From the NCBI RefSeq assembly GCF_015234515.1, contig NZ_JADGMY010000014.1, positions 99,246-163,245 on the forward strand: a stretch of 64,000 bases of DNA. Direction: 5' to 3'. Below the pieces are notes generated by a model, which was not told the origin of the DNA, ran no database searches, and was given only the letters and a program-made list of their open reading frames with translations. Source of the stretch: Cellulomonas sp. Lineage in GTDB: Bacteria; Actinomycetota; Actinomycetes; Actinomycetales; Cellulomonadaceae. The translations under genes and the position numbers were made by a program. Below, one piece after another: positions 42,061 through 55,695 of this stretch. Each line of letters starts with the position of its first letter. Within the stretch, counting starts at the first letter, position 1.

Positions 42061-43239
42061 GTGACACCTCCGATCGTGGCCGTCGTCGGCGGCGGCCAGC
42101 TCGCCCGGATGATGGCCGGTCCCGCCACCGCACTGGGTCTGCACCTGCGCGTCCTGGCCGAGGCGGCCGACGGCTCGGCCGCGCAGGCCGTCGCCGACGC
42201 ACCGGTGGGGGCCGCGTCCGACGTGGGCGCGGTGCTCGGGCTCGTGGACGGGGCCGACGTGCTCACGTTCGAGCACGAGCACGTCCCGGCGCACGTCCTC
42301 GAAGCGGTCGAGACGCGCGGCGTCCCCGTGCACCCGGGGCCGGCGGCCCTCCTGCACGCGCAGGACAAGGCCGTGATGCGGCGACGCCTCACGGACCTCG
42401 GCGTGCCCTGCCCGCGCTGGGCGCCCGTCGGCGACACCGCCGACCTCGAGCGCTTCCGCGCCGCCGTCGGTGGGCGGGCGGTGGTCAAGACGACGCGGGG
42501 CGGGTACGACGGCAAGGGCGTGCGGGTCGTCGACGACGGCGTGCTGCCCGACGACGTGGCCGCCTGGTGCGCGGCGGCGGCCGACGGCACGGGGCCGGCG
42601 CTCCTGGCCGAGGAGCTCGTGCCGTTCACCCGTGAGCTGGCCGTGCTCGTCGCCCGGACGCCCTCGGGGCGCAGCGTCGTGTGGCCGGTCGTCGAGTCGG
42701 TGCAGCAGGACGGCGTGTGCGCGGAGGTCGTCGCGCCCGCGCCCGCGCTGCACCCGCAGACCGCCGCGCAGGCCGAGGGCATCGCCCGGGCCGTCGCCGA
42801 CGGCCTCGGCGTGACGGGCGTGCTGGCCGTCGAGCTGTTCGAGGTGGCGGACCCGGCGGGCGGCGCGCCGCACGTGCTCGTCAACGAGCTCGCGATGCGT
42901 CCTCACAACTCGGGTCACTGGACCATCGACGGGTCCGTGACCAGCCAGTTCGAGCAGCACCTGCGGGCCGTGCTCGACCTGCCGCTCGGCGACGTCGCCC
43001 CCGTGGCCCGGTGGACGGTCATGGTGAACCTCCTCGGCAGCGCGCTCGACGACCCGACCGAGGCGCTGCGTGAGGTGCTCGGGGCCGACCCGGGCGCGAA
43101 GGTGCACCTGTACGGCAAGACGGTCCGACCGGGCCGCAAGCTCGGGCACGTCAACGTGTCCGGTGACGACCTGGACGACGTCCGCGCGCGTGCGCGCGCG
43201 GCGGTCGCGCGGCTGCGCGGCGAGACCCCCGAGGACTGA
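42061..43239 (+). CDS. purK: 5-(carboxyamino)imidazole ribonucleotide synthase
   Basis: An ATP-grasp enzyme of 392 residues that carboxylates aminoimidazole ribonucleotide in purine synthesis. Motifs are [11 protein letters not shown] at the N-terminus, [20 protein letters not shown] in the ATP-grasp lid, and [14 protein letters not shown] with the metal-binding residues. GTG 42061 is preferred over 42013 because TACCCT (42047-42052) lies 8 bases upstream. Followed by purE after 8 bases. Confidence 0.94.
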   Translation: MTPPIVAVVGGGQLARMMAGPATALGLHLRVLAEAADGSAAQAVADAPVGAASDVGAVLGLVDGADVLTFEHEHVPAHVLEAVETRGVPVHPGPAALLHAQDKAVMRRRLTDLGVPCPRWAPVGDTADLERFRAAVGGRAVVKTTRGGYDGKGVRVVDDGVLPDDVAAWCAAAADGTGPALLAEELVPFTRELAVLVARTPSGRSVVWPVVESVQQDGVCAEVVAPAPALHPQTAAQAEGIARAVADGLGVTGVLAVELFEVADPAGGAPHVLVNELAMRPHNSGHWTIDGSVTSQFEQHLRAVLDLPLGDVAPVARWTVMVNLLGSALDDPTEALREVLGADPGAKVHLYGKTVRPGRKLGHVNVSGDDLDDVRARARAAVARLRGETPED

Positions 43240-43247
43240 GGGACGAG

Positions 43248-43796
43248 ATGAGCGGCACCACGCCCGGCGGCACCCAGGTCGGCATCGTCATGGGGTCCGA
43301 CTCCGACTGGCCCGTGATGCAGGCCGCGGCGGACGCGCTCGCGGAGTTCGACGTGGCCGTCGAGGTCGACGTCGTGTCGGCGCACCGACAGCCCGACAAG
43401 ATGGTCGCCTACGGCCGCGAGGCAGCCGACCGCGGGCTGCGCGTGATCGTCGCCGGCGCCGGGGGAGCCGCCCACCTGCCCGGCATGCTGGCCGCGGTCA
43501 CCCCGCTGCCCGTCATCGGGGTGCCCGTCCCGCTCGCCCACCTCGACGGCATGGACTCCCTGCTGTCCATCGTCCAGATGCCCGCCGGCGTGCCGGTCGC
43601 GACCGTGTCGGTCGGTGGTGCGCGCAATGCGGGCCTGCTGGCCGTGCGCATCCTCGCCTCCGGCTCGGGACCGGAGGCCGACAGGCTCCGGACGGCGATG
43701 CTCGACTTCCAGGACGGCCTGCGTGCGCAGGCCGAGGCCAAGGGCGAGCGCCTGCGGGCCCGGGCCGGACGACCCGCGGCGGGTTTCTCCGCCTGA
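43248..43796 (+). CDS. purE: N5-carboxyaminoimidazole ribonucleotide mutase, class I
   Basis: A 182-residue enzyme that converts N5-CAIR to CAIR, the step after PurK. Diagnostic segments: [26 protein letters not shown] with the catalytic histidine, and [25 protein letters not shown]. Forms an operon with purK. The C-terminal 20 residues are a charged extension typical of actinobacterial forms. Convergent with an LCP gene 30 bases on. Confidence 0.95.
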   Translation: MSGTTPGGTQVGIVMGSDSDWPVMQAAADALAEFDVAVEVDVVSAHRQPDKMVAYGREAADRGLRVIVAGAGGAAHLPGMLAAVTPLPVIGVPVPLAHLDGMDSLLSIVQMPAGVPVATVSVGGARNAGLLAVRILASGSGPEADRLRTAMLDFQDGLRAQAEAKGERLRARAGRPAAGFSA

Positions 43797-43826
43797 TCGC
43801 CCGAACGGGGTCCGCGCGGCCGCGGC

Positions 43827-45320
43827 CTACGAGCCGGGGACGCCGCCCACCTGACCCGGCGGGAGCGAACCGTCCCGGACGGCGGCGAAGAAGGCCGGCG
43901 TGGCGTCGGGGTCGAGCAGCACCGTCGAGCCGATGCCGCCGGGACGGTGGTCCATGCTGGCGATCGGCGGCGTGCCGGTGACGCCGCCCTCGGCGTTCGC
44001 GGCGCGGAACGCCAGCGCCAACCGGGCGACGTCCAGCACACCGGCGTCCTCGTCGAAGGTGAGGGCGCCCGTCCCGGCGTCGACGAGCGCGACCTGCGCG
44101 CCGGGGTCGAACGCCAGCGAGCCCGGGCTGACCTTGCCCATGACCGCCCCGATGAGCTGCCGCTGCCGCAGGGCGCGACCGACGTCACCCTGCGGGTCCG
44201 CCTTGCGCATGCGGGCGAACGACAGCGCGGCCTGCCCGTCGACGTCGTGGCAGCCGGCGGTCCAGACCATGCCGGAGTCGGGGTCGTGGACGTCGCCGTC
44301 GTAGCAGAGGTTCACGCCGCCGACGGCGTCCACGAGGTGCGAGACGCCCCCCATGCCGATCTCGGCGTAGTGGTCGATGGTGAGCCCGGTGAGACCCTCG
44401 ACGGTCTGCACCAGCAACGGCGCCCCGCCCCACGCGAACGCGGAGTTGAGCTTGGCCCCGCCGTGCCCCGGGACCTCGACGTACGTGTCCCGCGGCAGCG
44501 AGATCATCGCGGTCGGGCCGCTCTGCGGGACGTGCAGCAGCAGGATCGTGTCGGTGCGCTGGCCCTCGGTGCCGTCCTGCGCGATCCCGCCGTCGTCGCC
44601 GCGGGCGTCCGTGCCGGCGAGCAGGTACGTCGTGCCGGGCGTGCCGGCCGCACCGGAGAGCGCCGGCGTGTGCTGCAGGAGACCGTTCGCCCAGATCAGC
44701 AGTCCGACGGGCCACGCGACGAGCGCCACGAGCAGGACGATCACGACGAGGCGGGCGCGGGGGAGTCGGCGTCGCCGGGCCCCGGTCGTCGGGACGGGCG
44801 GCGCCCCACCGGGCCGGGGGGCAGGGCCGGAGGCGCGGGGCGCAGGCCGCGGGGCGACCGTGCGCCGCGCCGCCTGGCCGGGTGCGGCGGGTGCGTGTGC
44901 CGGACGGCCGCCCGCGCCGGCGGGGGCGTACGAGGCCGGAGCACCTGACGGAGGTGTCGTGGTGCCACCGGCGGCCGCACCGTCCGTCGCGCCGCCGCCA
45001 CGTGCGGAGGCGCTGCGCGGTGCGGAGGCGCTGCGCGGTGCGGACGTGCTGCGCGGTGCGGAGGCGCTGCGCGGTGCAGGTGGCGGCGTCCCGCTGGCTG
45101 CGCGCGCCGGAGGCGGGGGCGTGCTCCTGCGCGTGACCGACGCGGGCGGCGTCGCGGCCCGCCCGGCGGTGCCGGCGGGACGCGCGACCCGGGCCGGTGC
45201 GGCCGGTCGCGCCGTCGACCTGCCGACGACGCGTGCGTCGTCGGCACCGGGCCGGGTCCGGCCGGGCGCCGGAGCGAAGCTGGGAGGAGGGGTCGCGTCC
45301 TCGTCGCGGCGGCCGGCCAT
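43827..45320 (-). CDS. LytR-CpsA-Psr (LCP) family protein with long low-complexity N-terminus
   Basis: A 497-residue membrane protein. The first ~190 residues are Pro/Ala/Arg/Ser-rich and include tandem SAPRSA-type hexapeptides; a transmembrane helix follows (about 195-215), then the extracellular LCP domain (about 235-420): TYLLAGTDARGDD, RTDTILLLHV, ISLPRDTYVEV and ALSFARMRK, with the Arg/Asp residues that bind polyprenyl phosphates. LCP enzymes attach glycopolymers to peptidoglycan. It starts 8 bases after a second LCP gene; both probably serve the nearby polysaccharide locus. Confidence 0.88.
   Translation of the reverse strand: MAGRRDEDATPPPSFAPAPGRTRPGADDARVVGRSTARPAAPARVARPAGTAGRAATPPASVTRRSTPPPPARAASGTPPPAPRSASAPRSTSAPRSASAPRSASARGGGATDGAAAGGTTTPPSGAPASYAPAGAGGRPAHAPAAPGQAARRTVAPRPAPRASGPAPRPGGAPPVPTTGARRRRLPRARLVVIVLLVALVAWPVGLLIWANGLLQHTPALSGAAGTPGTTYLLAGTDARGDDGGIAQDGTEGQRTDTILLLHVPQSGPTAMISLPRDTYVEVPGHGGAKLNSAFAWGGAPLLVQTVEGLTGLTIDHYAEIGMGGVSHLVDAVGGVNLCYDGDVHDPDSGMVWTAGCHDVDGQAALSFARMRKADPQGDVGRALRQRQLIGAVMGKVSPGSLAFDPGAQVALVDAGTGALTFDEDAGVLDVARLALAFRAANAEGGVTGTPPIASMDHRPGGIGSTVLLDPDATPAFFAAVRDGSLPPGQVGGVPGS
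45004..45075 (-). repeat. 18-bp tandem repeat, four copies, inside LCP gene
   Basis: Four head-to-tail copies of an 18-base unit (three identical, third with two changes) encode SAPRSA-type hexapeptides in the cytoplasmic N-terminus of the LCP protein. Such an array is prone to copy-number slippage without frameshift. Confidence 0.85.
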
Positions 45321-45328
45321 CCGCCCGC

Positions 45329-46564
45329 TCAGCAGCTCACCGACGCGTCCGCGGCCGTGAACGCGTCGACGCCCGGCGTCTTCGTGTCGGTCGGGGTCGG
45401 CTCGGTGGGGGGCGGCGCGACCGGGGCGCCGGGGTCGGAGGCGGGCGCGTCGGGGACGTCCGGCACCTCGGGGACCTCCGGCGCGCCCAGCATCGGGACG
45501 TCGGCCGCGATGTTCGCCCACAGCTCGTCGGCCGCGGACGTCCACTCGACCCGGTTCCTGTCGCTGCTGGCGGGCGCCCAGGGCACGGTCATGAAGGTGA
45601 TGTTGTCACGGCTGACGCCACGCAGGCTGAACGCGAGGCCGGTGAGGTCGCCGACCGACAGGTTGGTGGTCACCGACTGCGTCGCGGCGCTGAGGAACTG
45701 CAGCAGCTGCCCGGCGTCGGTGAGCAGGTTCTTCGAGAGCACCTCGTTCGCGACGTTCGCGACGAGCTTCTGCTGGCGGCCCGCACGCATCGTGTCGGAA
45801 CCGTCGAACCCCGTGCCGTGGCGCGCCCGCGCGTACTGCAGGGCGGTCACCCCGTCGAGCACGTGCTGGCCGGCGGTGATGTTCAGGCCCGTGTACTCGT
45901 CGTAGTGGTCCTCGGCGATGCACATGGGGACCCCGCCGATGGCGTTGACCATGTTCTGGAACCCGGCGAAGTCCACGACCACGACGTTGCTGATGGGGAC
46001 ACCCGTGTTGGCCTGCACCGTGTTCACCGTGCACGCCGCCGCCGACTCGAGGTCGCCGCCGTAGTCCCAGCCCATCGCGAACGCCGAGTTGAGCATCCCC
46101 CGCTTCTGGGACTTGGTCGTCTTGCCGTTGGTCAGCGTGCACGACGGGATCTCCACGAGGGAGTCGCGCGGCAGCGACACCATCTCGACGCGCGACCGGT
46201 CGGCGGAGACGTGCAGCAGGATGGTCGTGTCCGACCGCATGCCCTCCTCGTCGCCCCCGATCTCCGCGTTGACGCCATCACGCTGGTCGGAGCCCATCAC
46301 CAGGATGTTCACCGGCTGCCCCGCGTGGGCGTCGGCCGGGTCCGGAGCCTGCTCCGGGGTCGGTGCCGCGTCCACGAGCCCGTCGAGGTCCAGCCCGTTG
46401 ACGTTGCCGGTCATCCGAGCCGCCACGGCGACACCGCCCGCGGCACCGAAGACCACCACCGTCGTGACGACGAGCGCGACCGCGCGCATCGCCCCGTGCG
46501 ACGCGAGGTTCCTGGCGTGGCGGGGGGCACGAAGGCGCCGACCAGCGGCATGGCGTGAGGTCAC
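45329..46564 (-). CDS. LytR-CpsA-Psr (LCP) family protein
   Basis: A 411-residue membrane protein: basic N-terminus, one membrane helix (about 28-50), and an extracellular LCP domain with NILVMGSDQRDG, RSDTTILLHV, VSLPRDSLVEIPSC and LQYARARHGTGFDGSDTMR. The C-terminal ~60 residues are Pro/Thr/Asp-rich, ending in a lone Cys. Two or more cysteines in the LCP core (PSC, AAAC) may form a disulfide. Expected to ligate glycopolymers to the wall. TACGAT (46571-46576 on the minus strand) ends 6 bases before GTG 46564. Confidence 0.9.
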   Translation of the reverse strand: MTSRHAAGRRLRAPRHARNLASHGAMRAVALVVTTVVVFGAAGGVAVAARMTGNVNGLDLDGLVDAAPTPEQAPDPADAHAGQPVNILVMGSDQRDGVNAEIGGDEEGMRSDTTILLHVSADRSRVEMVSLPRDSLVEIPSCTLTNGKTTKSQKRGMLNSAFAMGWDYGGDLESAAACTVNTVQANTGVPISNVVVVDFAGFQNMVNAIGGVPMCIAEDHYDEYTGLNITAGQHVLDGVTALQYARARHGTGFDGSDTMRAGRQQKLVANVANEVLSKNLLTDAGQLLQFLSAATQSVTTNLSVGDLTGLAFSLRGVSRDNITFMTVPWAPASSDRNRVEWTSAADELWANIAADVPMLGAPEVPEVPDVPDAPASDPGAPVAPPPTEPTPTDTKTPGVDAFTAADASVSC

Positions 46565-46650
46565 GGACTGATCGTAGGCGGCGTCGCCCTGCTCGCCGCG
46601 GGGCTCCCGGCAGGGGACGCGTAGAGGAATCGTGGAGGTGTGTGTCCCGG

Positions 46651-50467
<3,817 letters not shown>

Positions 50468-50471
50468 CGGG

Positions 50472-52037
50472 ATGTCGCGTACGGCGCCCGACTCCGCCGC
50501 CACGAGCACGCGTCATCCTGTACGGCAGTACGTGGACGGCATCCTGCAGGTGGCCCGCGGGGCGGTGAGGTCCCCGTGGGCCGGCTCCGCCGTGGTCGCA
50601 GGCTTCGCTGTCCAGTCCGCAGTCCTCGCCGTCGTCCTGCGGCGGTCCATTTACGACGAGGACTACCACCTGGGGGCGATCGCGTACTTCGCGGGCGGCG
50701 CAGGGCCGTTCGACGAGCAGCCGGACACCTTGCGGCGTCTCGGCGACGTCGAGCGGTACGGCTCGTACCTCTACCACGTGCTGCTGGGCGTCGTCTGGCG
50801 GATGACCGCGGGGCTCGCCCCGGACCACCGCGTGGTGGTGCTGCGTCTCGTCTCCGTCGCGATGGTCGCCGGGGCGCTGCTGGTCCTGCGCCGGCTGATG
50901 CTGGTGCTGGGGATGTCCGGGGCCGCGACGAACGTCGCGCTGCTCCTGGTGGCGTCGGTGCCGATGCTCACGTTCCTCGCGGCCAGCGTCAACTACGACA
51001 ACCTCATGATCCTCGCGGTGTGCCTCTTGTGGCTCGCCGTCGCGGAGGTCTGGAGGGGTGAGCGTGACCCGTGGAGCGCCTGGGCCCGGGTCCTGCTCTG
51101 GTCCGGGGTCGCGTGCCTCGCCAAGTTCTCGGCGGTCCCGCTGGTGGCGGGTACGGTGATGGTGCTGCTCGTGAGGCAGGTGCTCGTCCTGCGCCGCGGA
51201 CGGGAGCCGCGTCCTGGGGCGACCCGCGTCGCGGTGATCACGCGGGGGGCCTGGTTGCTGGCGGCCGTGGTCGCCTCCGTGGCCGTGGTCGAGCGCTACG
51301 GGTGGAACCTCGTGCGCTACGGGACGCCTCTACCCGACTGCATCCAGGTCCAGGACCTGCAGACCTGCCTGTCGTGGGGGCCGTGGCGACGAAACTACGA
51401 GCTCGACGGCCAGTTCCCCGACCTCAGCCCCGGGGTCCCTGAGCTGGTCGCTTACGTGACCCGGGACTGGATCCCGTCGCTCTCGACGACGTGGACGTTC
51501 TTCGGCGCGGTGGTCGACGGGAAGGTGTCCGGGACGCTCGGCGCCCACGTCGCCGGTCTCCTCGTCGTCGCGGCGTCTGTCGCGGTCGTCGTGCTCTGCC
51601 TCGTCGGGCTGCGGGACGTCGCCGCGCTGCGAGGGGCGGTGCCGTTGCTGGTGGGCTGCACCCTGTACGTGGTCGCGCTCGGTGGGCAGAACTTCTCGGA
51701 CTACCTGCGGCTCGGCGAGCCCGTCGGCGTTCAGGGTCGTTACCTGCTGCCGGTCGCGGTCGTCCTGATCCCCTTCGCGGTCCACGCGTGGGCACACCTC
51801 GTGCGGCGCCAGCGGCTGCGTAGCGCCCCGTTCGTGACCGCACTCGCGGTCGCCCTGATGATCTCGCAGGGTGGGGGAGTGATCGGGGTGCTCGCCCGCT
51901 CGGACACCACCTGGTTCCGTCCGGGAGGATGGGAAGCGGTGGGCACAAGCGTGCGCGAAGTCGCGCTGACGGTGGTGCTCGACGACGCGCTGATTCCCGA
52001 CCCGCGGCGCGTCGTCGGCACGAGCGCGGTGCCGTAG
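50472..52037 (+). CDS. Polytopic membrane protein, GT-C-like (DUF2142 type)
   Basis: A 521-residue protein with about eleven membrane helices. An acidic motif in the first external loop (YDEDYHLGAI, near 60-66) and the loop NFSDYLRLGEPVGVQGRYLLP near 405-425 resemble DUF2142/GT-C glycosyltransferases that use polyprenyl-linked sugars. Located 4 bases after the tandem GT gene and followed by a second protein of this kind. Role inferred: sugar transfer on the outer face of the membrane. Confidence 0.75.
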   Translation: MSRTAPDSAATSTRHPVRQYVDGILQVARGAVRSPWAGSAVVAGFAVQSAVLAVVLRRSIYDEDYHLGAIAYFAGGAGPFDEQPDTLRRLGDVERYGSYLYHVLLGVVWRMTAGLAPDHRVVVLRLVSVAMVAGALLVLRRLMLVLGMSGAATNVALLLVASVPMLTFLAASVNYDNLMILAVCLLWLAVAEVWRGERDPWSAWARVLLWSGVACLAKFSAVPLVAGTVMVLLVRQVLVLRRGREPRPGATRVAVITRGAWLLAAVVASVAVVERYGWNLVRYGTPLPDCIQVQDLQTCLSWGPWRRNYELDGQFPDLSPGVPELVAYVTRDWIPSLSTTWTFFGAVVDGKVSGTLGAHVAGLLVVAASVAVVVLCLVGLRDVAALRGAVPLLVGCTLYVVALGGQNFSDYLRLGEPVGVQGRYLLPVAVVLIPFAVHAWAHLVRRQRLRSAPFVTALAVALMISQGGGVIGVLARSDTTWFRPGGWEAVGTSVREVALTVVLDDALIPDPRRVVGTSAVP

Positions 52038-52053
52038 CGTCGCGAGGAGGGCG

Positions 52054-53583
52054 ATGACGAAGCCGCGTCCGGCGCATGTCCTGGACGGCGCGGGTGCTCG
52101 ACCCAGGGGAGTAGGAATGCAAGCGCCAGAGGGTCGCGTGCGGCGTGTCCGTGCGCGATGGTCGATCGGGGAACGCCGCTCGACCCTGGCGGCGGCAGTA
52201 GCCGCCGCCGGGGGCGCACTGGCCTTCGCGGTTGTCGCGCCCCCCTACGTCTCGGCGGACGAGGCGGCGCACGTCGACTACGCTCTGCAGCTGTGGCACG
52301 GGGGGCTCCCGGTGTTCGAGGACGGCCTGCGGCTGCAGCTCGACCAGGGTCACGTCCCCCCAGTGCAGTGGACGGCCCAGCATCCGCCGCTGTTTTACGC
52401 GCTCCTCGCGCCGGTCGTGGGCCCCCTGGTCGACGGCGACCGGCCGACGACGGCGGCGTTCGCCGCGCGCGGCGTCACGATGGTCCTGGCGTTCCTCACG
52501 GTGCTGGCTGCCGCCTGGGCGGCCCGGTGGTTGCTGCCCTCCGCGTACCGCGCGGCACTCTGGGCGGTCCCCGTCGTCGTGGCCGGCGGCACGTGGCTGC
52601 TGCGGCTAGGTGGCGCGGTCTACAACGACGTGCTGCTGATCCTCGAGGTGACCCTGCTCATAGGGCTCGTCGGGTACCGGCTGAGGACGGACGCGCTCGC
52701 GCGCTGGTGGCGACCCGCCTGGGCGCTGCTGCTGGCCGCCGCGGCACTCACGCGGGCATCGGGCCTGTCGCTCGCGCTGCTGTGCGTCGCTGTCGTTTCG
52801 CTCGACATCGCCCTGCGGCGTCCGCGGGATGTGCGCGCCTGGTGCGGCGATCTGTTCGCGCCTGTCGCGGTGGCGGTGGCGGCGTCGTGGTGGTTCTACG
52901 CGCGAAACGTTCGTCTCACCGGCTCGATCACGGGTGGGCACCCGGGGTGGGCCGTCGAGCACCTGGGGCGGCAGCATCGCGCCCTCGAGCAGGTCCTGAC
53001 GTCATCCACTTTCTGGGAGACGTCGCTGCAGCAGTACGCGTCGGCACCAGCCGTCCGCGACGACGCGAACCTGCTGCTCTTCCTCGTTCCAGCCGCGCTG
53101 GGCGCGGCGCTCCTCGTGACGGGGGTCCTGCGTCGCCCCGGCGAGACCGCGCTCGCGGACAGGCTGTGCGTCCTTCTCCTTGCCGGCGCCGTCGGGGGGA
53201 TTTTGCTCCAGCAGGCGCTGTACCACACGACCGGTGGCGGCGCGAACGGCCGTTACCTGGCGGTGCTGGCGCTCCCGTTCGCCGTGCTCCTCGTCGCGGC
53301 GGTGGGACCGTGGGGTGCGCGGCCCCTGCGGGTCGCGTGGGTCGTGGGGCTGTGGTTCGTCGCGCGGGCGGTCGAACTCGGCCTCGACGTGGAGGCGACC
53401 CGTGCGCGGTACGCACCGGCGGGAGCGCCGGGCCTGCCGACCTGGCTCGGCTGGTGCGGCTACGGGCTGTTCGTCGTTGCAGGCCTCACGTCGGTCGTGG
53501 TCGGCGCGCGCGGCGCCTGTGAGGCGTCGCCGTCAGGCCGTGGCGGGCTCGAAGACCGCGTCGAGGTGCAGCGGGCCCTGTGA
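52054..53583 (+). CDS. Polytopic membrane protein, GT-C-like
   Basis: A 509-residue protein with about eleven membrane helices. The first external loop carries the acidic pair of SADEAAHVDYALQL near 69-82, followed by HPPLFYALLAPVVG, a layout common in GT39/GT-C enzymes. Start 52054 is supported by GAGGAGGG; ATG 52117 is an alternative with its own GGGAG. The last 17 codons overlap the end of the convergent wzt gene by 51 bases, an unusually long overlap. Probably transfers or polymerises sugars. Confidence 0.73.
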   Translation: MTKPRPAHVLDGAGARPRGVGMQAPEGRVRRVRARWSIGERRSTLAAAVAAAGGALAFAVVAPPYVSADEAAHVDYALQLWHGGLPVFEDGLRLQLDQGHVPPVQWTAQHPPLFYALLAPVVGPLVDGDRPTTAAFAARGVTMVLAFLTVLAAAWAARWLLPSAYRAALWAVPVVVAGGTWLLRLGGAVYNDVLLILEVTLLIGLVGYRLRTDALARWWRPAWALLLAAAALTRASGLSLALLCVAVVSLDIALRRPRDVRAWCGDLFAPVAVAVAASWWFYARNVRLTGSITGGHPGWAVEHLGRQHRALEQVLTSSTFWETSLQQYASAPAVRDDANLLLFLVPAALGAALLVTGVLRRPGETALADRLCVLLLAGAVGGILLQQALYHTTGGGANGRYLAVLALPFAVLLVAAVGPWGARPLRVAWVVGLWFVARAVELGLDVEATRARYAPAGAPGLPTWLGWCGYGLFVVAGLTSVVVGARGACEASPSGRGGLEDRVEVQRAL

Positions 53584-54738
53584 GCGGCCGTCGGCCTTGA
53601 CGGTGAAGTGGGCGGCCTCCGGGACGCCGTGCACCTCGCTGCCGTCGGGCATGGTCAGCGACGTCTGGACGATGTACTCGCCGTCACCCAGCTGGAGCGA
53701 GTCCACGTGGAACCGGTAGCGGCCCGTGCCCTCCAGGGCAGCCGGGGGAGTCTCCAGCAGCCGCGTGTTCGTCCCGCCGAGCACCGTGCCCAGCGGGGTC
53801 GCGATGCCGATCCCGATCTCGAAGCCCTCCGGGAGCGCCGAGTCGGCCTGGATCTCGACCGCCACGGTCAGGCCCTCGCCGGTCTGCAGCACCGGGCTGC
53901 CGGTCTCACCGGAGTCGGACTGCAGGGCGACGCCGGTGAAGCGGGCGCGGGGGAGGCGCGACGCCACCTCGATCGAGGCCTGCTTGCGCTCGATCTCGTC
54001 CTGCCGGGTCGCCTCGAAGTCGGCCCGCAGCACCCGCAGCGCCTCGCGGGGGGGACCGTCGGCCGCGACGCGACCGTGCTCGAGCACGACCGCACGGTCG
54101 CAGAACTCCGCGACCTGGTCGAGCCCGTGCGTGACCAGGACGATCGTGCGGCCCTCGTGCTGGAAGCCGCGGATCCGCTCGAGGCACTTGCGCTGGAACG
54201 GCTCGTCACCCACGGCCAGCACCTCGTCGACCAGCAGGATGTCCGGGTCGACGTGCACGGCCACGGCGAAGGCCAGCCGGACGTACATCCCCGAGGAGTA
54301 GAACTTCACCTGGGTGTCGATGAACTGCTCGATGCCGGAGAAGTCGACGATCGCGTCGAAGTGCCGGTCCGTCTCCTGCCGCGACAGGCCGAGGATCGAG
54401 GCGTTGAGGTAGACGTTCTCCCGCCCGGTGAGGTCGGGGTGGAACCCGGCGCCGAGCTCGAGGAGCGCCGCAAGCCGTCCGCGCAGGCGCACGGTGCCCG
54501 ACGTGGGCTGCAGGATGCCGCCGATCATCTTGAGCAGCGTCGACTTCCCCGAGCCGTTCGGGCCGATGAGGCCGACCGTGCTGCCGGACTCGATCTGCAG
54601 GCTCACGTCCCGCAGGGCCCAGAAGTCGTCCTTGTGGAGGTTGGATCGACCGAAGTTGACCAGCCGCTCCTTGAGCGACTTCTCCTTGCGGATCACGAAC
54701 CGCTTGGAGATGTCGTCGATGTCGATGACGGTCGTCAC
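53533..54738 (-). CDS. wzt: Polysaccharide ABC exporter, ATP-binding protein Wzt
   Basis: A 401-residue ATPase: Walker A GPNGSGKST, signature YSSGMYVRLAFAVAV, Walker B ILLVDEVLAVGD and switch VTHGLDQ in the first ~250 residues. The C-terminal ~140 residues form a beta-rich Wzt_C domain that in O9a-type systems reads the terminal glycan cap. That fits the methyltransferase nearby. It starts 1 base after the wzm stop. The stop lies within the convergent GT-C gene. Confidence 0.92.
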   Translation of the reverse strand: MTTVIDIDDISKRFVIRKEKSLKERLVNFGRSNLHKDDFWALRDVSLQIESGSTVGLIGPNGSGKSTLLKMIGGILQPTSGTVRLRGRLAALLELGAGFHPDLTGRENVYLNASILGLSRQETDRHFDAIVDFSGIEQFIDTQVKFYSSGMYVRLAFAVAVHVDPDILLVDEVLAVGDEPFQRKCLERIRGFQHEGRTIVLVTHGLDQVAEFCDRAVVLEHGRVAADGPPREALRVLRADFEATRQDEIERKQASIEVASRLPRARFTGVALQSDSGETGSPVLQTGEGLTVAVEIQADSALPEGFEIGIGIATPLGTVLGGTNTRLLETPPAALEGTGRYRFHVDSLQLGDGEYIVQTSLTMPDGSEVHGVPEAAHFTVKADGRSQGPLHLDAVFEPATA

Positions 54739-54739
54739 G

Positions 54740-55642
54740 TCACAGCTCCTGCGCGAAGTTGCTCTGCAGCCGGGCGAAGACCCGCTGGCAGACCCAGAGG
54801 AGGACCACGCCCACGGCCAGCGCGATGCCGAGGCGCGCCGCCAGCTGGTCGGGTGCGAGCTGCCCGTCACCGGACACCCAGAACGTGCGTTGGAACCCGA
54901 GCACGGCCAGGGTCATGGGGTTCGTCAGGTAGATGTCCTGCAGCCGGGGGCTGATGGAGCCGGCGACCTGGTGCCAGGCGTACACGATCGGCGACGCCCA
55001 GAACATGATCATCAGCGCCACGTCGACGAGGTACTGCACGTCGCGCAGGTAGACGTTGACCGCCGAGAGGAGCAGCGCGAGGGCCGTGGCCCACACCAGC
55101 ACGACCGCGAGAGCCAGCGGGAAGTAGAGCCAGCGGCCACCGGTGGGGAACCGCTGCACCGCCAGCGTCGCGCCCGTGAGGATGACCAGCTGGATGCCGA
55201 AGTTGAACAGCGACGAGCCGACCACGCTGAGCGGGAAGACCTCACGCGGCAGGTAGACCTTCTTGATCAGCCCGGAGTTCTGGACGATCGAGGCCGTCCC
55301 GACCGTGACGATCTCGCTGAAGAGGGTCCATGCGGTCAGGCCCGTGTAGATGAACACCGCGAAGTCCGGCACGTTGCGCTCGTTGCCGAGGAACTTGCCG
55401 AGTGCGACGTAGTAGATCAGGAGCATGGCGAGCGGCCGGATCAGGCTCCAGACGAAGCCGAGAGCGCTGTCCTTGTAGCGCGACTTCAGCTCCCGGCGCA
55501 CGAGGGAACCGAGCAGCTCGCGGTGACCCACGATGTCCCTGATGGACGAGACCGTCCCGCGGGCGAAGCCAGGGCGGGGACCGGCGATCCGCATCGGCTC
55601 GTCGGCCAGCGCGTGCGCGCGGGCCGTGGCGATGTCCGTCAT
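54740..55642 (-). CDS. wzm: Polysaccharide ABC exporter, permease Wzm
   Basis: A 300-residue ABC2-type permease with six membrane helices. The N-terminal amphipathic segment LLGSLVRRELKSRYKDSALGFVWSLIRPL is split here as ELLGSLVRRELKSRYK and GFVWSLIRPLAMLL; SPIVYAWHQV and LTNPMTLAVLGFQRTFW are typical of O-antigen exporters. Together with Wzt it would move lipid-linked polysaccharide across the membrane. ATG 55642 follows GAGAGG. Divergent from a GT2-GT4 gene. Confidence 0.92.
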   Translation of the reverse strand: MTDIATARAHALADEPMRIAGPRPGFARGTVSSIRDIVGHRELLGSLVRRELKSRYKDSALGFVWSLIRPLAMLLIYYVALGKFLGNERNVPDFAVFIYTGLTAWTLFSEIVTVGTASIVQNSGLIKKVYLPREVFPLSVVGSSLFNFGIQLVILTGATLAVQRFPTGGRWLYFPLALAVVLVWATALALLLSAVNVYLRDVQYLVDVALMIMFWASPIVYAWHQVAGSISPRLQDIYLTNPMTLAVLGFQRTFWVSGDGQLAPDQLAARLGIALAVGVVLLWVCQRVFARLQSNFAQEL

Positions 55643-55695
55643 GACGCCTCTCGGGAGTTCGTGGCCGCCGCGGGTTTCGGGCGCTGAGCGGCACA

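Noticed and set aside
43797..43826. Terminator between purE and the LCP gene
   Set aside because: Only short, imperfect GC complementarity is present; no stem comparable to the other hairpins in the window.
45004..45075. CRISPR-like repeat array
   Set aside because: Units are head-to-tail without spacers, in frame within a coding region; this is a peptide repeat.
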